DNA of 64,000 bases from Streptomyces niger. GTDB taxonomy: Bacteria > Actinomycetota > Actinomycetes > Streptomycetales > Streptomycetaceae. The first letter of the stretch is position 1, and each line of letters begins with the position of its first letter. The DNA lies in NCBI RefSeq assembly GCF_000718305.1, contig NZ_JOFQ01000002.1, positions 496,001-560,000 on the forward strand, read 5' to 3'. The notes under the pieces were generated by a model, which did not search any database, had not been told where the DNA came from, and worked only from the letters and a program-made list of their open reading frames with translations. Below, piece after piece: positions 16,452 through 25,637 of this stretch. The position numbers and the translations under genes are program-made.

Positions 16452-16985
16452 TTACTCGGCCAGCGCCGCCTCCGCGTCCAGCGTCGCGCCGACCGCCTGC
16501 AGGACGGCCGCGATCTTGACGGCCTCCTGGATCGTGTCGCGCTCGACACCGGCCTTGCGCAGGACCTGCTCGTGCGAGTCCAGGCACATGCCGCAGCCGT
16601 TGATGGCCGAGACGGCCAGCGACCACAGCTCGAAGTCGACCTTGTCGACACCGGGGTTGCCGATGACGTTCATGCGCAGGCCGGCGCGCATCGTCCCGTA
16701 CTCGGGGTCCGACAGCAGGTGCCGGGTCCGGTAGAAGACGTTGTTCATCGCCATGATGGCGGCGGCCGACTTGGCGGCGGTGTACGCCTCGGCGGAGAGG
16801 TTGGCCTTGGCCTCGGGCTCCAGCTCGCGCAGCACCTTCGGCGAGCGCGACGCGATGGCGCAGGCCAGGACGGTGCCCCACAGCTGCTGCTGCGGCAGGT
16901 CGCTGTTGCCGATCACCGAACCGAGGTTCAGCTTGAGGTCCTTGGCGTAGTCCGGAACGGCGGACTTCAGATCATCGAGAGCCAT
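16452..16985 (-). CDS. ahpD: Alkyl hydroperoxide reductase AhpD
   Basis: The 177-residue carboxymuconolactone-decarboxylase-fold protein carries the peroxidase site CGMCLDSHE (C131, C134, H138). AhpD is the thiol disulfide reductant that regenerates AhpC in actinobacteria, linking it to lipoamide-dependent dehydrogenases. It starts 18 bp after the ahpC stop in the same direction, so the two form an operon. The operon is presumably activated by the divergently encoded OxyR under peroxide stress. Confidence 0.95.
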   Translation of the reverse strand: MALDDLKSAVPDYAKDLKLNLGSVIGNSDLPQQQLWGTVLACAIASRSPKVLRELEPEAKANLSAEAYTAAKSAAAIMAMNNVFYRTRHLLSDPEYGTMRAGLRMNVIGNPGVDKVDFELWSLAVSAINGCGMCLDSHEQVLRKAGVERDTIQEAVKIAAVLQAVGATLDAEAALAE

Positions 16986-17003
16986 GTGGGTTCAGCCTCC
17001 AGC

Positions 17004-17558
17004 TCACTCGCCCGAGAGCAGCGCGACCGGGTCCAGGGTCTCGTCGCCCTTGGACCAGTTGCAGGGGCACAGCTCGTCGGTCTGCAGGGCGTCCAGGACC
17101 CGCAGGACCTCCTTGGGGTTACGGCCGACGGAGCCGGCGGTCACCATGGTGAACTGGATCTCGTTGTTCTGGTCCACGATGAAGACGGCGCGCTGCGCGA
17201 AGCCGTCCTCGCCCTCGATGCCCAGGTCACGCATGAGCTCGTGCTTGGAGTCGGCCATCATCGGGAAGGGCAGGTCGGTCAGGTCCGGGTGGTCCTTGCG
17301 CCAGGCGTGGTGCACGAACTCGGAGTCACCGGAGAAGCCCAGGATCTGGGCGTCACGGTCGGCGAACTCCTCGTTCAGCTTGCCGAAGGCCGCGATCTCG
17401 GTGGGGCACACGAAGGTGAAGTCCTTGGGCCACGCGAAGACGATCTTCCACTTGCCCTCGTAGGTCTTGTGGTTGATCTGCTCGAACTCCTTGCCCTTCT
17501 CCAGCGAGACACAGGCAGTCAGGTCGAACTCGGGGAACTTGTCACCGACAGTGAGCAC
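17004..17558 (-). CDS. ahpC: Alkyl hydroperoxide reductase subunit C (peroxiredoxin)
   Basis: This typical two-Cys peroxiredoxin of about 184 residues has the peroxidatic cysteine in FTFVCPTE (C51) and resolving cysteines in ELCPCNW near residue 163. It reduces hydrogen peroxide and organic hydroperoxides. The GTG at 17558 is chosen because AAGGAG lies 5 bp upstream and the protein then has the normal family length. The longer open frame reaching 18023 runs antisense through oxyR. The first gene of the ahpCD operon, it is divergent from oxyR with 130 bp between. Confidence 0.95.
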   Translation of the reverse strand: MLTVGDKFPEFDLTACVSLEKGKEFEQINHKTYEGKWKIVFAWPKDFTFVCPTEIAAFGKLNEEFADRDAQILGFSGDSEFVHHAWRKDHPDLTDLPFPMMADSKHELMRDLGIEGEDGFAQRAVFIVDQNNEIQFTMVTAGSVGRNPKEVLRVLDALQTDELCPCNWSKGDETLDPVALLSGE

Positions 17559-17688
17559 GCGCACTCCTTGCAGGGTCGGAAATCCCTTTTGGGGTTTTCC
17601 TGGGGGTTGGACGCTGTCCACAGTGCCACAGCGGGCATTGATCAGGGAAATAGCTAGACTCGGGGGTGTTGATCGGAGGTGGTTATCA
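17559..17688. promoter_or_regulatory. Divergent ahpC/oxyR promoter region
   Basis: This 130-bp region between divergent ahpC and oxyR is the only place for both promoters and the OxyR site. An A+T-richer core (GGGAAATAGCTAGACT, 17645-17660) contains the ATAG/CTAG-type half sites expected for OxyR, but I cannot align a full consensus with certainty. GGAGGT at 17675-17680 is the oxyR ribosome site. Confidence 0.6.
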
Positions 17689-18648
17689 GTGGCCTCGCCC
17701 ACGACCCCGGGCGCCGGACGTCCCCGGCAGCCCTCGCTCTCGCAGCTCCGCGCCTTCGCCGCGGTGGCTGAGCACCTGCATTTCCGGGAGGCGGCCGCCG
17801 AGATCGGCATGAGCCAGCCCGCGCTCTCCGGCGCGGTCTCGGCCCTGGAGGACGCGCTCGGCGTCCAGCTCCTGGAGCGTACGACCCGCAAGGTCCTGCT
17901 GTCGCCCGCGGGGGAACGGGTCGCGGCCCGGGCACGCACGGTGATGGAGGCGGTCGGCGATCTGATGGAGGAGGCCGAGGCGGCCCGCGCGCCCTTCACC
18001 GGCGTCCTGCGGCTCGGCGTCATCCCGACCTGCGCGCCGTACCTGCTCCCGGCCGTGCTGAACCTCGTCCACGGTACCTATCCCGACCTCGACCTCCAGG
18101 TGCACGAGGAGCAGACCGCCTCGCTGCTGGACGGCCTCGCGCACGGCCGGCTGGACCTGCTGCTGCTCGCCGTGCCCCTCGGCGTGGCCGGCGTCACCGA
18201 GCTGCCGCTCTTCGACGAGGACTTCGTTCTGGTCGCGCCGAAGGACCACTGGCTCGGGGGCCGCGGCGACATACCGCGCGAGGCGCTGCGCGAGCTGGAC
18301 CTGCTGCTTCTGGACGAGGGCCACTGCCTGCGCGACCAGGCGCTGGACATCTGCCGGGAGGCGGGCCGGGAGGACGGGGCCGCGGTGACCACCAGCGCGG
18401 CCGGGCTCTCCACGCTCGTGCAGCTGGTGGCCGGCGGCATGGGCGTCACGCTGCTGCCGCGTACCGCGCTGCGCGTGGAGACCGGCCGCAACGAGGAGCT
18501 CACCACCGGGTACTTCGACGACCCGGCGCCCTCCCGGCGGATCGCGCTGGCGATGCGGGCGGGCGCGGCGCGGCAGCGCGAGTTCGAGGAGTTCGCCGCG
18601 GCGCTGCGCGAGGCCCTACGGCCGCTGCCGGTCCGCATCGCGGCCTGA
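17689..18648 (+). CDS. oxyR: LysR-family hydrogen peroxide sensor OxyR
   Basis: The 319-residue LysR-type regulator has an N-terminal winged HTH (LSQLRAFAAVAEHLHFREAA, then GMSQPALSGAVSALEDALG). The effector domain carries the two redox cysteines in the pattern GHCLRDQALDICR (about residues 211 and 220), the OxyR disulfide pair. It activates ahpCD when oxidised. The GTG at 17689 is preceded by GGAGGT at 8 bp. It is divergent from ahpC, the standard arrangement in Streptomyces. Confidence 0.93.
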   Translation: MASPTTPGAGRPRQPSLSQLRAFAAVAEHLHFREAAAEIGMSQPALSGAVSALEDALGVQLLERTTRKVLLSPAGERVAARARTVMEAVGDLMEEAEAARAPFTGVLRLGVIPTCAPYLLPAVLNLVHGTYPDLDLQVHEEQTASLLDGLAHGRLDLLLLAVPLGVAGVTELPLFDEDFVLVAPKDHWLGGRGDIPREALRELDLLLLDEGHCLRDQALDICREAGREDGAAVTTSAAGLSTLVQLVAGGMGVTLLPRTALRVETGRNEELTTGYFDDPAPSRRIALAMRAGAARQREFEEFAAALREALRPLPVRIAA

Positions 18649-18689
18649 GGGCGGGACGGGGACGGCCGCGCAGCCTTCCCGTCCGCCCC

Positions 18690-21101
18690 TCACTCCGTAC
18701 GGAGGCCGTCCGGGCGCATCATGCGCCACAGCGGCGGCAGGCTCAACGCCGTGACCAGCAGGATCACCCCTGCGCCGAGGCCCGTGACGGAGGCGACCAC
18801 CGGCCAGTCCACCCGTACGCCGGTCTCCGTCGTGGTCAGCAGGACCGTGCCGAGGCCGACGCCGGCGGTGACCGCCAGTGCCAGGCCCAGCACCACGGGG
18901 ATCGCGGTCTGCCAGAGGATCGACCAGCCCATCGTCGAGCGGCGGGTGCCGTACGCGTTCAGCACGGACAGCAGCCGTCGCCGCTCGCGTAGTTGCTCGA
19001 CGGTGGAGACGATCAAGCCCGCGCCGATGAGCAGCAGGACCACCACGGCGCCGACGTACACCGCGGTGCGCACCCCGGCGTACTGCCGGTCGTGCGGGTT
19101 GTCGATCGCGGACAGCTCCCGCATCCCCGGGTTCGCGTGGAACGCGGCCGTGCGAATGCGCTCCACAGCGGCGGTCTCCTGTGCCTTGTCGTACCCGACG
19201 CGCAGCTTCATCTCGGGAGCCCGGAGCAGGGCCGGGGACAGCGCGCCGGGGGTGGCGAGGACGTCGCCGGGCAGGTCCTCGCCGGGGTGCCGCACGGCCG
19301 TCACCCGGCGTGCCGAGTCCGGGACGGTCCACGGGCGGGCCGGGCCCGCCTCGCCGTACCCGTCGGGCGGGTTCAGGTTCAGCCGCGCGCCGGGGCGGAC
19401 GGAGCCGGGGGCACGGCCGGTGCCGTTCCGCGGCTCCGTCACGAAGACGTCCCCGTCGCGGCAGCTGCCGATCGGGGCCCGGTGGCGCAGTTCGGCGCAG
19501 TCGCCGACGACCACCGTCGCGCTGTCGGCGGAGAGGTGCCCGTCGGCGCCGCGGGTGCCCCGGTCGCCGGCCCGGCCCGCCAGCGCGTCGATGGTGCCGT
19601 GCGCCCAGGTCACGCCGGGCGTGCGGCGCAGCGTGGCCAGCGCGTCCCGGGTCCGTTGCGCGTCGGCGGCGCTGCCGCTCAGCTCGATCACCGGGCGGGC
19701 CGCGGACTTGGCGTAGGCCTCCGCGAACCCGGCCTGGAAGGTGGTGAAGACCATGTGGAGGGCGATCGCCCCGGCCACCGCGACGGTGATGCCGCTGACG
19801 GCCCGGTTGGCCGCCGCGCCGGACAGTTGGAGCCGTCGTACGGCCAGCTGCCAGGGCACCGGGCCGCCGTGCAGCCGCCGCACGACGGCCTCGACCAGCC
19901 AGGGCAGCAGCGCGGTGATGCCGAGGAGCAGCAGGGCCGAGCCGACCCCCAGCCGTACGGCCCGGAACCAGACCGGGTCCGGCTCCCAGACCAGCGACGA
20001 CAGCAGGGCCAGGCCGGTGAGGGGCAGGACGAGGCGCCAGACGATCCGGCGCCGCCGGACCGGTGCCTCGCGGACGACGCCCAGCGGCTCGGCGGTCACC
20101 GAGCGCTGCGCGAACAGCGTGACACCGACGGCCACCGCCGGTACCAGCACGGCGATCAGGGCCGCGAGGGCCGGGGCCGGCAGCACGTCGGCGGGGAAGA
20201 CGTTGACGTCCCACAGGGTGACGGCGCCGGCCGCCTGCCGCCCCACGAGGAAGATCAGCAGCCCCACGGCGAGGCCCAGCCCGGCGCCGACCACCGCCTC
20301 GCCGGCGGCGATCCGGCGGGTGGTGGGGATGTCGGCGCCGACCAGCCGGAGCGCGGCCAGCCGGGCCTCGCGCCGGTCGCTGCCGAAGCGCACCGCGGTC
20401 CCGACGAAGACCATGACCGGCATCAGCAGGACCACGCACGCCAGGACGATGAGCAGCACGAGCCGGGCGCTCGGCGGCTGCGGGTCGAAGGTCTTCCCGA
20501 AGCGGTCGATGCGGTACGACTCGCCCGCCGACCGGTCGTCCATCCCCGCGACGAACGTCAGCTCCTGTGGGCCGAGCAGCCCGCTGTCGCCGATGGTGCC
20601 GACGACCTTGTAGTCCAGGCGGTCGCGGAGCGGTCCGCTGCCGGGCTCCGCGAGCAGGTCGCGCAGGGCGGGCGAGACCACCATCTCGCCCGGCCCCGGT
20701 AGCCGTCGCAGGCCCGGCGGTACGGGCGGGTGGGCGCCGTCGGGCCGGACCAGGCGGCCGCGGACGGCGTCGCCGTGGAAGGAGGTGTCGGCCTGGGCGT
20801 AGCGCAGGGTGCGGTCGGAGGCGCGCGGCTCGTGCAGCTGACCGAGGTTCTCGCGGGCCTTCTCCCGCCCGTGCCAGGCGTTGAGCAGCGTCGGGGCCGA
20901 GGCGGCGAGCAGCAGTACGGCGACGCCGATGCCCACGCCGACCGCGCTGAGCGCCGTACGGAACCAGCCCTCGCGGCCGCCGGTGACCGCGAACCGGGCG
21001 CCCAGGGCCAGGTCGCGCAGCCAGCCGGCGGGTCCGCCGGGCGGGCGGTGCGGCGGGCCGCCGGCCCGGTTGCCGGTGCCGCGCGTGTCGAGCAGGGTCA
21101 T
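18690..21101 (-). CDS. FtsX-like ABC exporter permease (module 1)
   Basis: The 803-residue permease has two FtsX/MacB-type repeats. There is an N-terminal membrane helix (VGVGIGVAVLLLAASAP), an extracytoplasmic domain, then three-helix blocks near residues 225-380 and 650-790 (VYVGAVVVLLLIGAGLIVST; SVTGLGAGVILLVTALSLPP). It ends in MMRPDGLRTE, identical in the module 2 permease. It overlaps the ATPase gene by one base (TGATG). Together they form an exporter for lipid, peptide or antibiotic, judged from the family; the substrate is unknown. It is the last gene of the padR-ATPase-permease operon. Confidence 0.88.
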   Translation of the reverse strand: MTLLDTRGTGNRAGGPPHRPPGGPAGWLRDLALGARFAVTGGREGWFRTALSAVGVGIGVAVLLLAASAPTLLNAWHGREKARENLGQLHEPRASDRTLRYAQADTSFHGDAVRGRLVRPDGAHPPVPPGLRRLPGPGEMVVSPALRDLLAEPGSGPLRDRLDYKVVGTIGDSGLLGPQELTFVAGMDDRSAGESYRIDRFGKTFDPQPPSARLVLLIVLACVVLLMPVMVFVGTAVRFGSDRREARLAALRLVGADIPTTRRIAAGEAVVGAGLGLAVGLLIFLVGRQAAGAVTLWDVNVFPADVLPAPALAALIAVLVPAVAVGVTLFAQRSVTAEPLGVVREAPVRRRRIVWRLVLPLTGLALLSSLVWEPDPVWFRAVRLGVGSALLLLGITALLPWLVEAVVRRLHGGPVPWQLAVRRLQLSGAAANRAVSGITVAVAGAIALHMVFTTFQAGFAEAYAKSAARPVIELSGSAADAQRTRDALATLRRTPGVTWAHGTIDALAGRAGDRGTRGADGHLSADSATVVVGDCAELRHRAPIGSCRDGDVFVTEPRNGTGRAPGSVRPGARLNLNPPDGYGEAGPARPWTVPDSARRVTAVRHPGEDLPGDVLATPGALSPALLRAPEMKLRVGYDKAQETAAVERIRTAAFHANPGMRELSAIDNPHDRQYAGVRTAVYVGAVVVLLLIGAGLIVSTVEQLRERRRLLSVLNAYGTRRSTMGWSILWQTAIPVVLGLALAVTAGVGLGTVLLTTTETGVRVDWPVVASVTGLGAGVILLVTALSLPPLWRMMRPDGLRTE

Positions 21102-21787
21102 CACAGACCCGCCAGGGGTTCCTTGACCCGGCCGTCGCGGACGGTGACCTCGCGGTCGGAGTAGGCGGCGACGCGGGATTCGTGGGTGACCAGGACGACG
21201 GCGGCGTGGGTGTCGCGGGCGGCGTCGGCGAGGAGGGTCATGACGCGTTCGCCGTTGAGGGAGTCCAGCGCGCCGGTGGGTTCGTCGGCGAACAGGACGC
21301 GCGGATGGCCGGCGAGGGCGCGCGCGACGGCCACGCGTTGGCCCTGGCCGCCGGAGATCTCGCCGGGGCGCTTGCCGTGCACGTCGTCGACTTCGAGGCG
21401 GGCGAGCCATTCGCGGGCTGTGGCTTCGGCGGCCTTGCGCTTGGCGCCGTTGAGGCGCAGCGGCAGGGCGACGTTCTCCAGGCAGGTCAGTTCGGGGACG
21501 AGCTGGCCGAACTGGAAGACGAAGCCGAAGTCGCGGCGGCGCAGGGCGCTGCGCTCCGCGTCCGGAAGGGTGGTCAGCTCGCGGCCGTCGTACCGGACGC
21601 TGCCGGAGTCGGGGCGGACGATGCCGGCGAGGCAGTGCAGCAGCGTGGACTTGCCGGAGCCGGACGGGCCCAGCACGGCGACGACCTCGCCGGGGTGGAT
21701 CGAGAAGTCCGCGCCGTCCAGCGCGGGGGTGCGTCCGTAGTGCTTGTGGAGCCCCTCGCCGGACAGGATCGAGCCCTCCGGTGTCAT
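21101..21787 (-). CDS. ABC exporter ATPase (module 1)
   Basis: The 228-residue ATPase of the MacB/LolD type has Walker A GPSGSGKST, Q-loop FGFVFQFGQLVPEL, signature ISGGQGQRVA, Walker B VLFADEPTGALD and the H-loop VLVTHESRV. It powers the adjacent FtsX-type permease. Its start overlaps the padR stop (ATGA) and its stop overlaps the permease start (TGATG), so the three genes are translated as a unit. It is very similar, nearly word for word over the middle 150 residues, to the module 2 ATPase at 24808-25494, evidence of duplication. Confidence 0.92.
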   Translation of the reverse strand: MTPEGSILSGEGLHKHYGRTPALDGADFSIHPGEVVAVLGPSGSGKSTLLHCLAGIVRPDSGSVRYDGRELTTLPDAERSALRRRDFGFVFQFGQLVPELTCLENVALPLRLNGAKRKAAEATAREWLARLEVDDVHGKRPGEISGGQGQRVAVARALAGHPRVLFADEPTGALDSLNGERVMTLLADAARDTHAAVVLVTHESRVAAYSDREVTVRDGRVKEPLAGL

Positions 21788-22308
21788 GCGTTGACCGCCT
21801 GGGCGAGCTTGTCGAGGCGGGCGGCGGTCAGCTCCAGCCAGCGCAGGTCGGCTTCGAGGTGGAAGAGGGCGTGGTCGCAGATCAACTGGTCGGCGAGGTC
21901 GCCCTTGCGCTTGCGCTCGGTCAGCCCGCGCATCAGCCGCAGGTGCTCGGTGCGCTGGGTGTCCAGCAGTTCGGCGGCGTCCCGGCCGGTCAGCAGGGCG
22001 AGCACCACCTTGGTGTAGAGGGTGGACTGCAGGTACGGCTCGGGCTTCTCCGGGCGGTGCAGCCACTGGGCCACGTCGGTCACGCCCGCGTCGGTGATGG
22101 CGTACCGCTTGCGCTCGGGCCCGGCGCCGGCCTCGATACCGTCCACCTCGACCAGGCCGTTCTTCAGCAGCCTGGACATGGTCGAGTAGACCTGTCCGTA
22201 GTGCAGCGGGCGGTCCTGGCCGAAGTGCTCGTCGAAGGCCCGCTTGAGGTCGTAGCCATGGCGGGGGCCGGACTCCAGAAGGCCCAGCAGGGTATGACCG
22301 ATAGACAT
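21784..22308 (-). CDS. PadR-family transcriptional repressor
   Basis: The 174-residue regulator has the PadR winged HTH (LLGLLESGPRHGYDLKRAFD, then YGQVYSTMSRLLKNGLVEVD). A C-terminal Vir-type dimerisation domain follows (LRGLTER-like helices and ICDHALFHLEADLRWLE). ATG 22308 begins MSIGHTLLG, which fits the family's first helix. It is the first gene of ABC module 1. A TATAC-N7-GCATA palindrome lies 35-51 bp upstream and probably is its operator. A very similar palindrome precedes module 2, so it may control both modules. PadR repressors of such operons often respond to toxic compounds. Confidence 0.9.
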   Translation of the reverse strand: MSIGHTLLGLLESGPRHGYDLKRAFDEHFGQDRPLHYGQVYSTMSRLLKNGLVEVDGIEAGAGPERKRYAITDAGVTDVAQWLHRPEKPEPYLQSTLYTKVVLALLTGRDAAELLDTQRTEHLRLMRGLTERKRKGDLADQLICDHALFHLEADLRWLELTAARLDKLAQAVNA

Positions 22309-22342
22309 GCGGCTCACTCTACGTCGTGGTGTGCGCTGCGTG

Positions 22343-22359
22343 TATACGTGCTGTGCATA
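22343..22359. promoter_or_regulatory. Putative PadR operator, module 1
   Basis: TATAC-GTGCTGT-GCATA is an inverted repeat with one mismatch and a 7-bp spacer, inside the GTGTATAC...TGCATAG context. It lies just upstream of padR on the minus strand. The same architecture occurs at 25564-25580. Confidence 0.6.
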
Positions 22360-22402
22360 GCGGGGCGGGGGCCGGCCGGCGCCGCCCGCCCCGCACGGCA
22401 CG

Positions 22403-24811
22403 TCACTCCGTCCGCAGCCCGTCCGGCCGCATCATCCGCCACAGCGGCGGGAGGCTGACGAGGGTGACGAGCAGCACCAGCCCGGCGCCCGTGGCGACCG
22501 GCGGCCAGAGCACCGACCAGTCCGGATCGGACTTGCCGACCAGCCGCAGCAGGGCGACGCCCAGGCCGCTGCCGCCCGCGACGGCCAGCGCCAGCCCGAG
22601 GCCGACCGGCAGCGCCGTCTGCCACAGCACCGACCAGCCCAGCGTCGCGCGCCGGGTGCCGAAGGCGACCAGTACGGACAGCAGCCGACGGCGCTCACGC
22701 AGCTGCTCCACCATCGAGACGAGCATGCTCGCGGCGATCAGCGCCATGGTCGCCGCCGAGGCGATCAGCAGCCCGGTGCGGACGCTCGCGTAGTTCTTGT
22801 CCCGCTGGAGGTTCTGCAGCGTGTCGACGCTCATCAGCGGGTCGATGCGGGCCGCGGTGTTGCGTACGTACTCGGCGGCGTCCGGCACCCGCGGGTCGGT
22901 CCTGACCATCGCGCGGGCGACGGGCGCGGCGAGCAGCCCGGTGTCCACGGCGGCCGGCGTGGCGAAGATGCCGAAGCGCGTTTCGCCCGCCGGGTCCTTG
23001 CGGGAGTCGACGGTGCGGGCCGTCTTCGGGACCGTCCACAGCCGGGGCGGGCCGTCGGGCTCGTCCGTCCTGCTGTCCAGGTTGAAGATCACCTGCTTGC
23101 CGGGGCGCGCGGTCTGTCCGATGTACGCGTCGTCGACCATGCCGGTGCTGTCGTGCACGACGAAGACGTCACCGTCCCGGCAGGAGCCGATGCGCGCCAT
23201 CTCGCGCAGCGAGGGGCAGTCGCCGACGGTGAACTGCGTGCGCGGGACGAAGGGTTCGCCCGTGCGCCGCGGTCCCGGCCGGGCGGCGTCGGCCTCGATG
23301 CCGGCGATGATGGCGCGTACGCCCTCGGTCTTCCGGAAATCGCTGATCATCTGCCGGGTGGTGGAGACGTCGGCGGTCGGCAGCGACAGGTTGAGCTGGG
23401 CCCGGCGCCCGTCCTGGCCGGTGATCTTCATGAAGTCGCCCTGGATGGCGGCGAAGACCATCTGCAGGGCGATCGCGCCGGCCACCGCGACGGTGATCCC
23501 GCTGACCGCGCGGGCCGCGCCGCCACTGGACAGCTGCAGCCGGCGGGTGGCCAGCTGCCAGGGGACGGGGCCGCCCCGCAAGCGGGCCGCGGACGCCTCG
23601 ACCGCCCACGGCAGCAGCAGCGCGATGCCGAGCAGGACCAGCACGGTGCCACTCGCGATCATGAACGGCGGCGCCGCCTCGTCCTGCTGCTGGAACTCCC
23701 CGGCCAGCAGCAGGATGCCGAGGCCCGCGACGGGCAGCGGCAGCCGCCACCACATGCGCCGCCGCCGGGTGACCGCGTTCCGTACCACCCCCAGGGGCTC
23801 GATGGTCACCCCGCGCAGCGCGAAGAGCGTCACGGCGACCGCGGCGAGCGGCACGGCCACCGCGATCAGCGCGGCCAGCGCCGGCACCGGGGTCAGGTCG
23901 GCGGGGAAGGCGTTCACCTCCCACACCGTGACCGCGCCGATGAACTGCCGCCCGAGAAGGAAGAGCCCGGCGCCCGCCACCAGCCCGCACACCGCGCCGA
24001 ACAGGGCCTCGCCCGCCGCGATCCACCGCGTCGTCCGGGCGTCCGCGCCGATCAGCCGGAGCGCGGCCAGCCGCCGATCGCGGCGCTCGCCGCCGAAGCG
24101 GACCGCGGTGGCGATGAAGAGGGCGACCGGCGTCAGCAGCACCACGCACGCCACGAGGAGCAGCACGAACAGCACGGGATCCAGCGGCTCGGCCTCGGAT
24201 CGGGCACCGAAGGACGCGACGCGGTGCGCGCCGGCCTCGGTGGTGAGGGTGTCGCTGCCCGCGTAGTACGTCAGCTCACCCGGACCCACCAACCCGGCGT
24301 CCCCGATGGTGCCGGTGATGCGGTCGTCGAGCCGGTCGCGCAGCAACTTGCCCTGGGGAGAGGCCAGCAGCTCGCGCAGGGCGGGGGAGACCACCATCTC
24401 GCCGGGGCCCGGTACGTCGCGTACGCCGGGCGGGGCCGGCGGCCGGGCGCCGTCGGGGTGCAGCAGCGTGCCGTGCACCGTGTCACCGCGGAAGACGGTG
24501 TCGGCCGTGGCCGTCAGGAGGGTGTTGTCCGCGCGGTGCACGGTCTGCGCCGCGTCGGCCGGCGTGCGTGCCCGGCCGCGGTCCTCGCGGGACTGCAGGA
24601 GGTGCGGGACGGAGGCGGCGGCGAGCAGGAGGGTGACGCCGAGGCCGACGCCGAGGGCGGTCAGCAGCGTACGGGCCCAGCCCTCGCGGCCGCCGGTGAC
24701 CGCGAAGCGCACGCCCATGGCCAGGTCGCCCAGGCGGGCGCCGAGGCCGGTGCGCGGGGCCGGTGCGGGCCGGTCGGTGCGGTCGCGGGGCCGCCGGTCG
24801 GTGGCGGTCAT
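22403..24811 (-). CDS. FtsX-like ABC exporter permease (module 2)
   Basis: The 802-residue permease is paralogous to the module 1 permease. It has the same N-terminal RFAVTGGREGW segment and helix (LGVGLGVTLLLAAASVP). A central block VLFVLLLVACVVLLTPVALF and C-terminal helices ending in VSLPPLWRMMRPDGLRTE are also shared. The extracytoplasmic parts are the most diverged, suggesting different ligands. Its ATG overlaps the ATPase stop (ATGA). The stop is only 95 bp upstream of padR, so the two modules lie head to tail on one strand. Confidence 0.88.
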   Translation of the reverse strand: MTATDRRPRDRTDRPAPAPRTGLGARLGDLAMGVRFAVTGGREGWARTLLTALGVGLGVTLLLAAASVPHLLQSREDRGRARTPADAAQTVHRADNTLLTATADTVFRGDTVHGTLLHPDGARPPAPPGVRDVPGPGEMVVSPALRELLASPQGKLLRDRLDDRITGTIGDAGLVGPGELTYYAGSDTLTTEAGAHRVASFGARSEAEPLDPVLFVLLLVACVVLLTPVALFIATAVRFGGERRDRRLAALRLIGADARTTRWIAAGEALFGAVCGLVAGAGLFLLGRQFIGAVTVWEVNAFPADLTPVPALAALIAVAVPLAAVAVTLFALRGVTIEPLGVVRNAVTRRRRMWWRLPLPVAGLGILLLAGEFQQQDEAAPPFMIASGTVLVLLGIALLLPWAVEASAARLRGGPVPWQLATRRLQLSSGGAARAVSGITVAVAGAIALQMVFAAIQGDFMKITGQDGRRAQLNLSLPTADVSTTRQMISDFRKTEGVRAIIAGIEADAARPGPRRTGEPFVPRTQFTVGDCPSLREMARIGSCRDGDVFVVHDSTGMVDDAYIGQTARPGKQVIFNLDSRTDEPDGPPRLWTVPKTARTVDSRKDPAGETRFGIFATPAAVDTGLLAAPVARAMVRTDPRVPDAAEYVRNTAARIDPLMSVDTLQNLQRDKNYASVRTGLLIASAATMALIAASMLVSMVEQLRERRRLLSVLVAFGTRRATLGWSVLWQTALPVGLGLALAVAGGSGLGVALLRLVGKSDPDWSVLWPPVATGAGLVLLVTLVSLPPLWRMMRPDGLRTE

Positions 24812-25494
24812 GCGGTGCCCGCCAGTTCCCGCGCGGTGCCGTCGCGGACGACGACTTCGCGGTCGGCGTAGGCGGCGACGCGCGGTTCGTGGGTGACCAG
24901 GACGACGGCGGCGCGGGTGTCGCGGGCGGCGTCGGTCAGCAGGGTCATGACGCGTTCGCCGTTGAGGGAGTCCAGCGCGCCGGTGGGTTCGTCGGCGAAC
25001 AGGACCCGAGGGCGGACCGCGAGGGCGCGCGCGACGGCCACGCGCTGGCCCTGGCCGCCGGAGATCTCGCCGGGGCGCTTGCCGTGCACGTCGTCGACTT
25101 CGAGCCGGCCGAGCCATTCGCGGGCTGTGGCTTCGGCGGCCCTGCGCTTGGCGCCGTTGAGGCGCAGCGGCAGGGCGACGTTCTCCAGGCAGGTCAGTTC
25201 GGGGACGAGTTGGCCGAACTGGAAGACGAAGCCGAAGTCGCGGCGGCGCAGGGCACTGCGCCGGGCGTCGCTCTCGGCGGTCAGGACGTGCCCGTCGTAG
25301 TGCACGGTGCCGGAGTCGGGCCGCACGATGCCGGCGAGGCAGTGCAGCAGCGTGGACTTGCCGGAGCCGGACGGGCCCATCACGGCGACGACCTCGCCGG
25401 GGTGTACCGAGAAGTCCACGCCGTCGAGTGCGGAGGTGCGCCCGTACGCCTTGCGCAGGTCGCGGGCGGCGAGCAGGGAACCGGCCGGGGTCAT
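24808..25494 (-). CDS. ABC exporter ATPase (module 2)
   Basis: The 228-residue ATPase has Walker A GPSGSGKST, signature ISGGQGQRVA and Walker B VLFADEPTGALD. From ALRRRDFGFVFQFGQ through the signature it is almost identical to the module 1 ATPase, while the ends differ. The ATG at 25494 has GGAGGTCGG upstream. No regulator gene accompanies this module, but the palindrome at 25564-25580, 70 bp upstream of the start, matches the one in front of padR. It probably pairs with the permease overlapping its stop. Confidence 0.92.
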   Translation of the reverse strand: MTPAGSLLAARDLRKAYGRTSALDGVDFSVHPGEVVAVMGPSGSGKSTLLHCLAGIVRPDSGTVHYDGHVLTAESDARRSALRRRDFGFVFQFGQLVPELTCLENVALPLRLNGAKRRAAEATAREWLGRLEVDDVHGKRPGEISGGQGQRVAVARALAVRPRVLFADEPTGALDSLNGERVMTLLTDAARDTRAAVVLVTHEPRVAAYADREVVVRDGTARELAGTA

Positions 25495-25563
25495 GCGCCG
25501 ACCTCCGGACGCGCGGCGGGGTGGGGGTGTTCCAGGAGCATGGAGAGCACACTACATCACGTG

Positions 25564-25580
25564 TATACATTGAGTGTATA
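25564..25580. promoter_or_regulatory. Putative PadR operator, module 2
   Basis: TATAC-ATTGAGT-GTATA is a perfect 5-bp inverted repeat with a 7-bp spacer, preceded by GTG and followed by G as at the module 1 site. The position upstream of the ABC module 2 genes and the shared design suggest control by the PadR of module 1. Confidence 0.65.
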
Positions 25581-25595
25581 GATGGACGGAGAAGA

Positions 25596-25625
25596 GCCCC
25601 GAAGGCCGGGTCAGGCCTTCGGGGC
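25596..25625 (-). terminator. Terminator of the SPFH operon
   Basis: A perfect 12-bp stem, GCCCCGAAGGCC / GGCCTTCGGGGC, with loop GGGTCA lies 13 bp beyond the stop of the ribbon-helix-helix-like gene. Confidence 0.8.
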
Positions 25626-25637
25626 GGGGTCCTCGGG

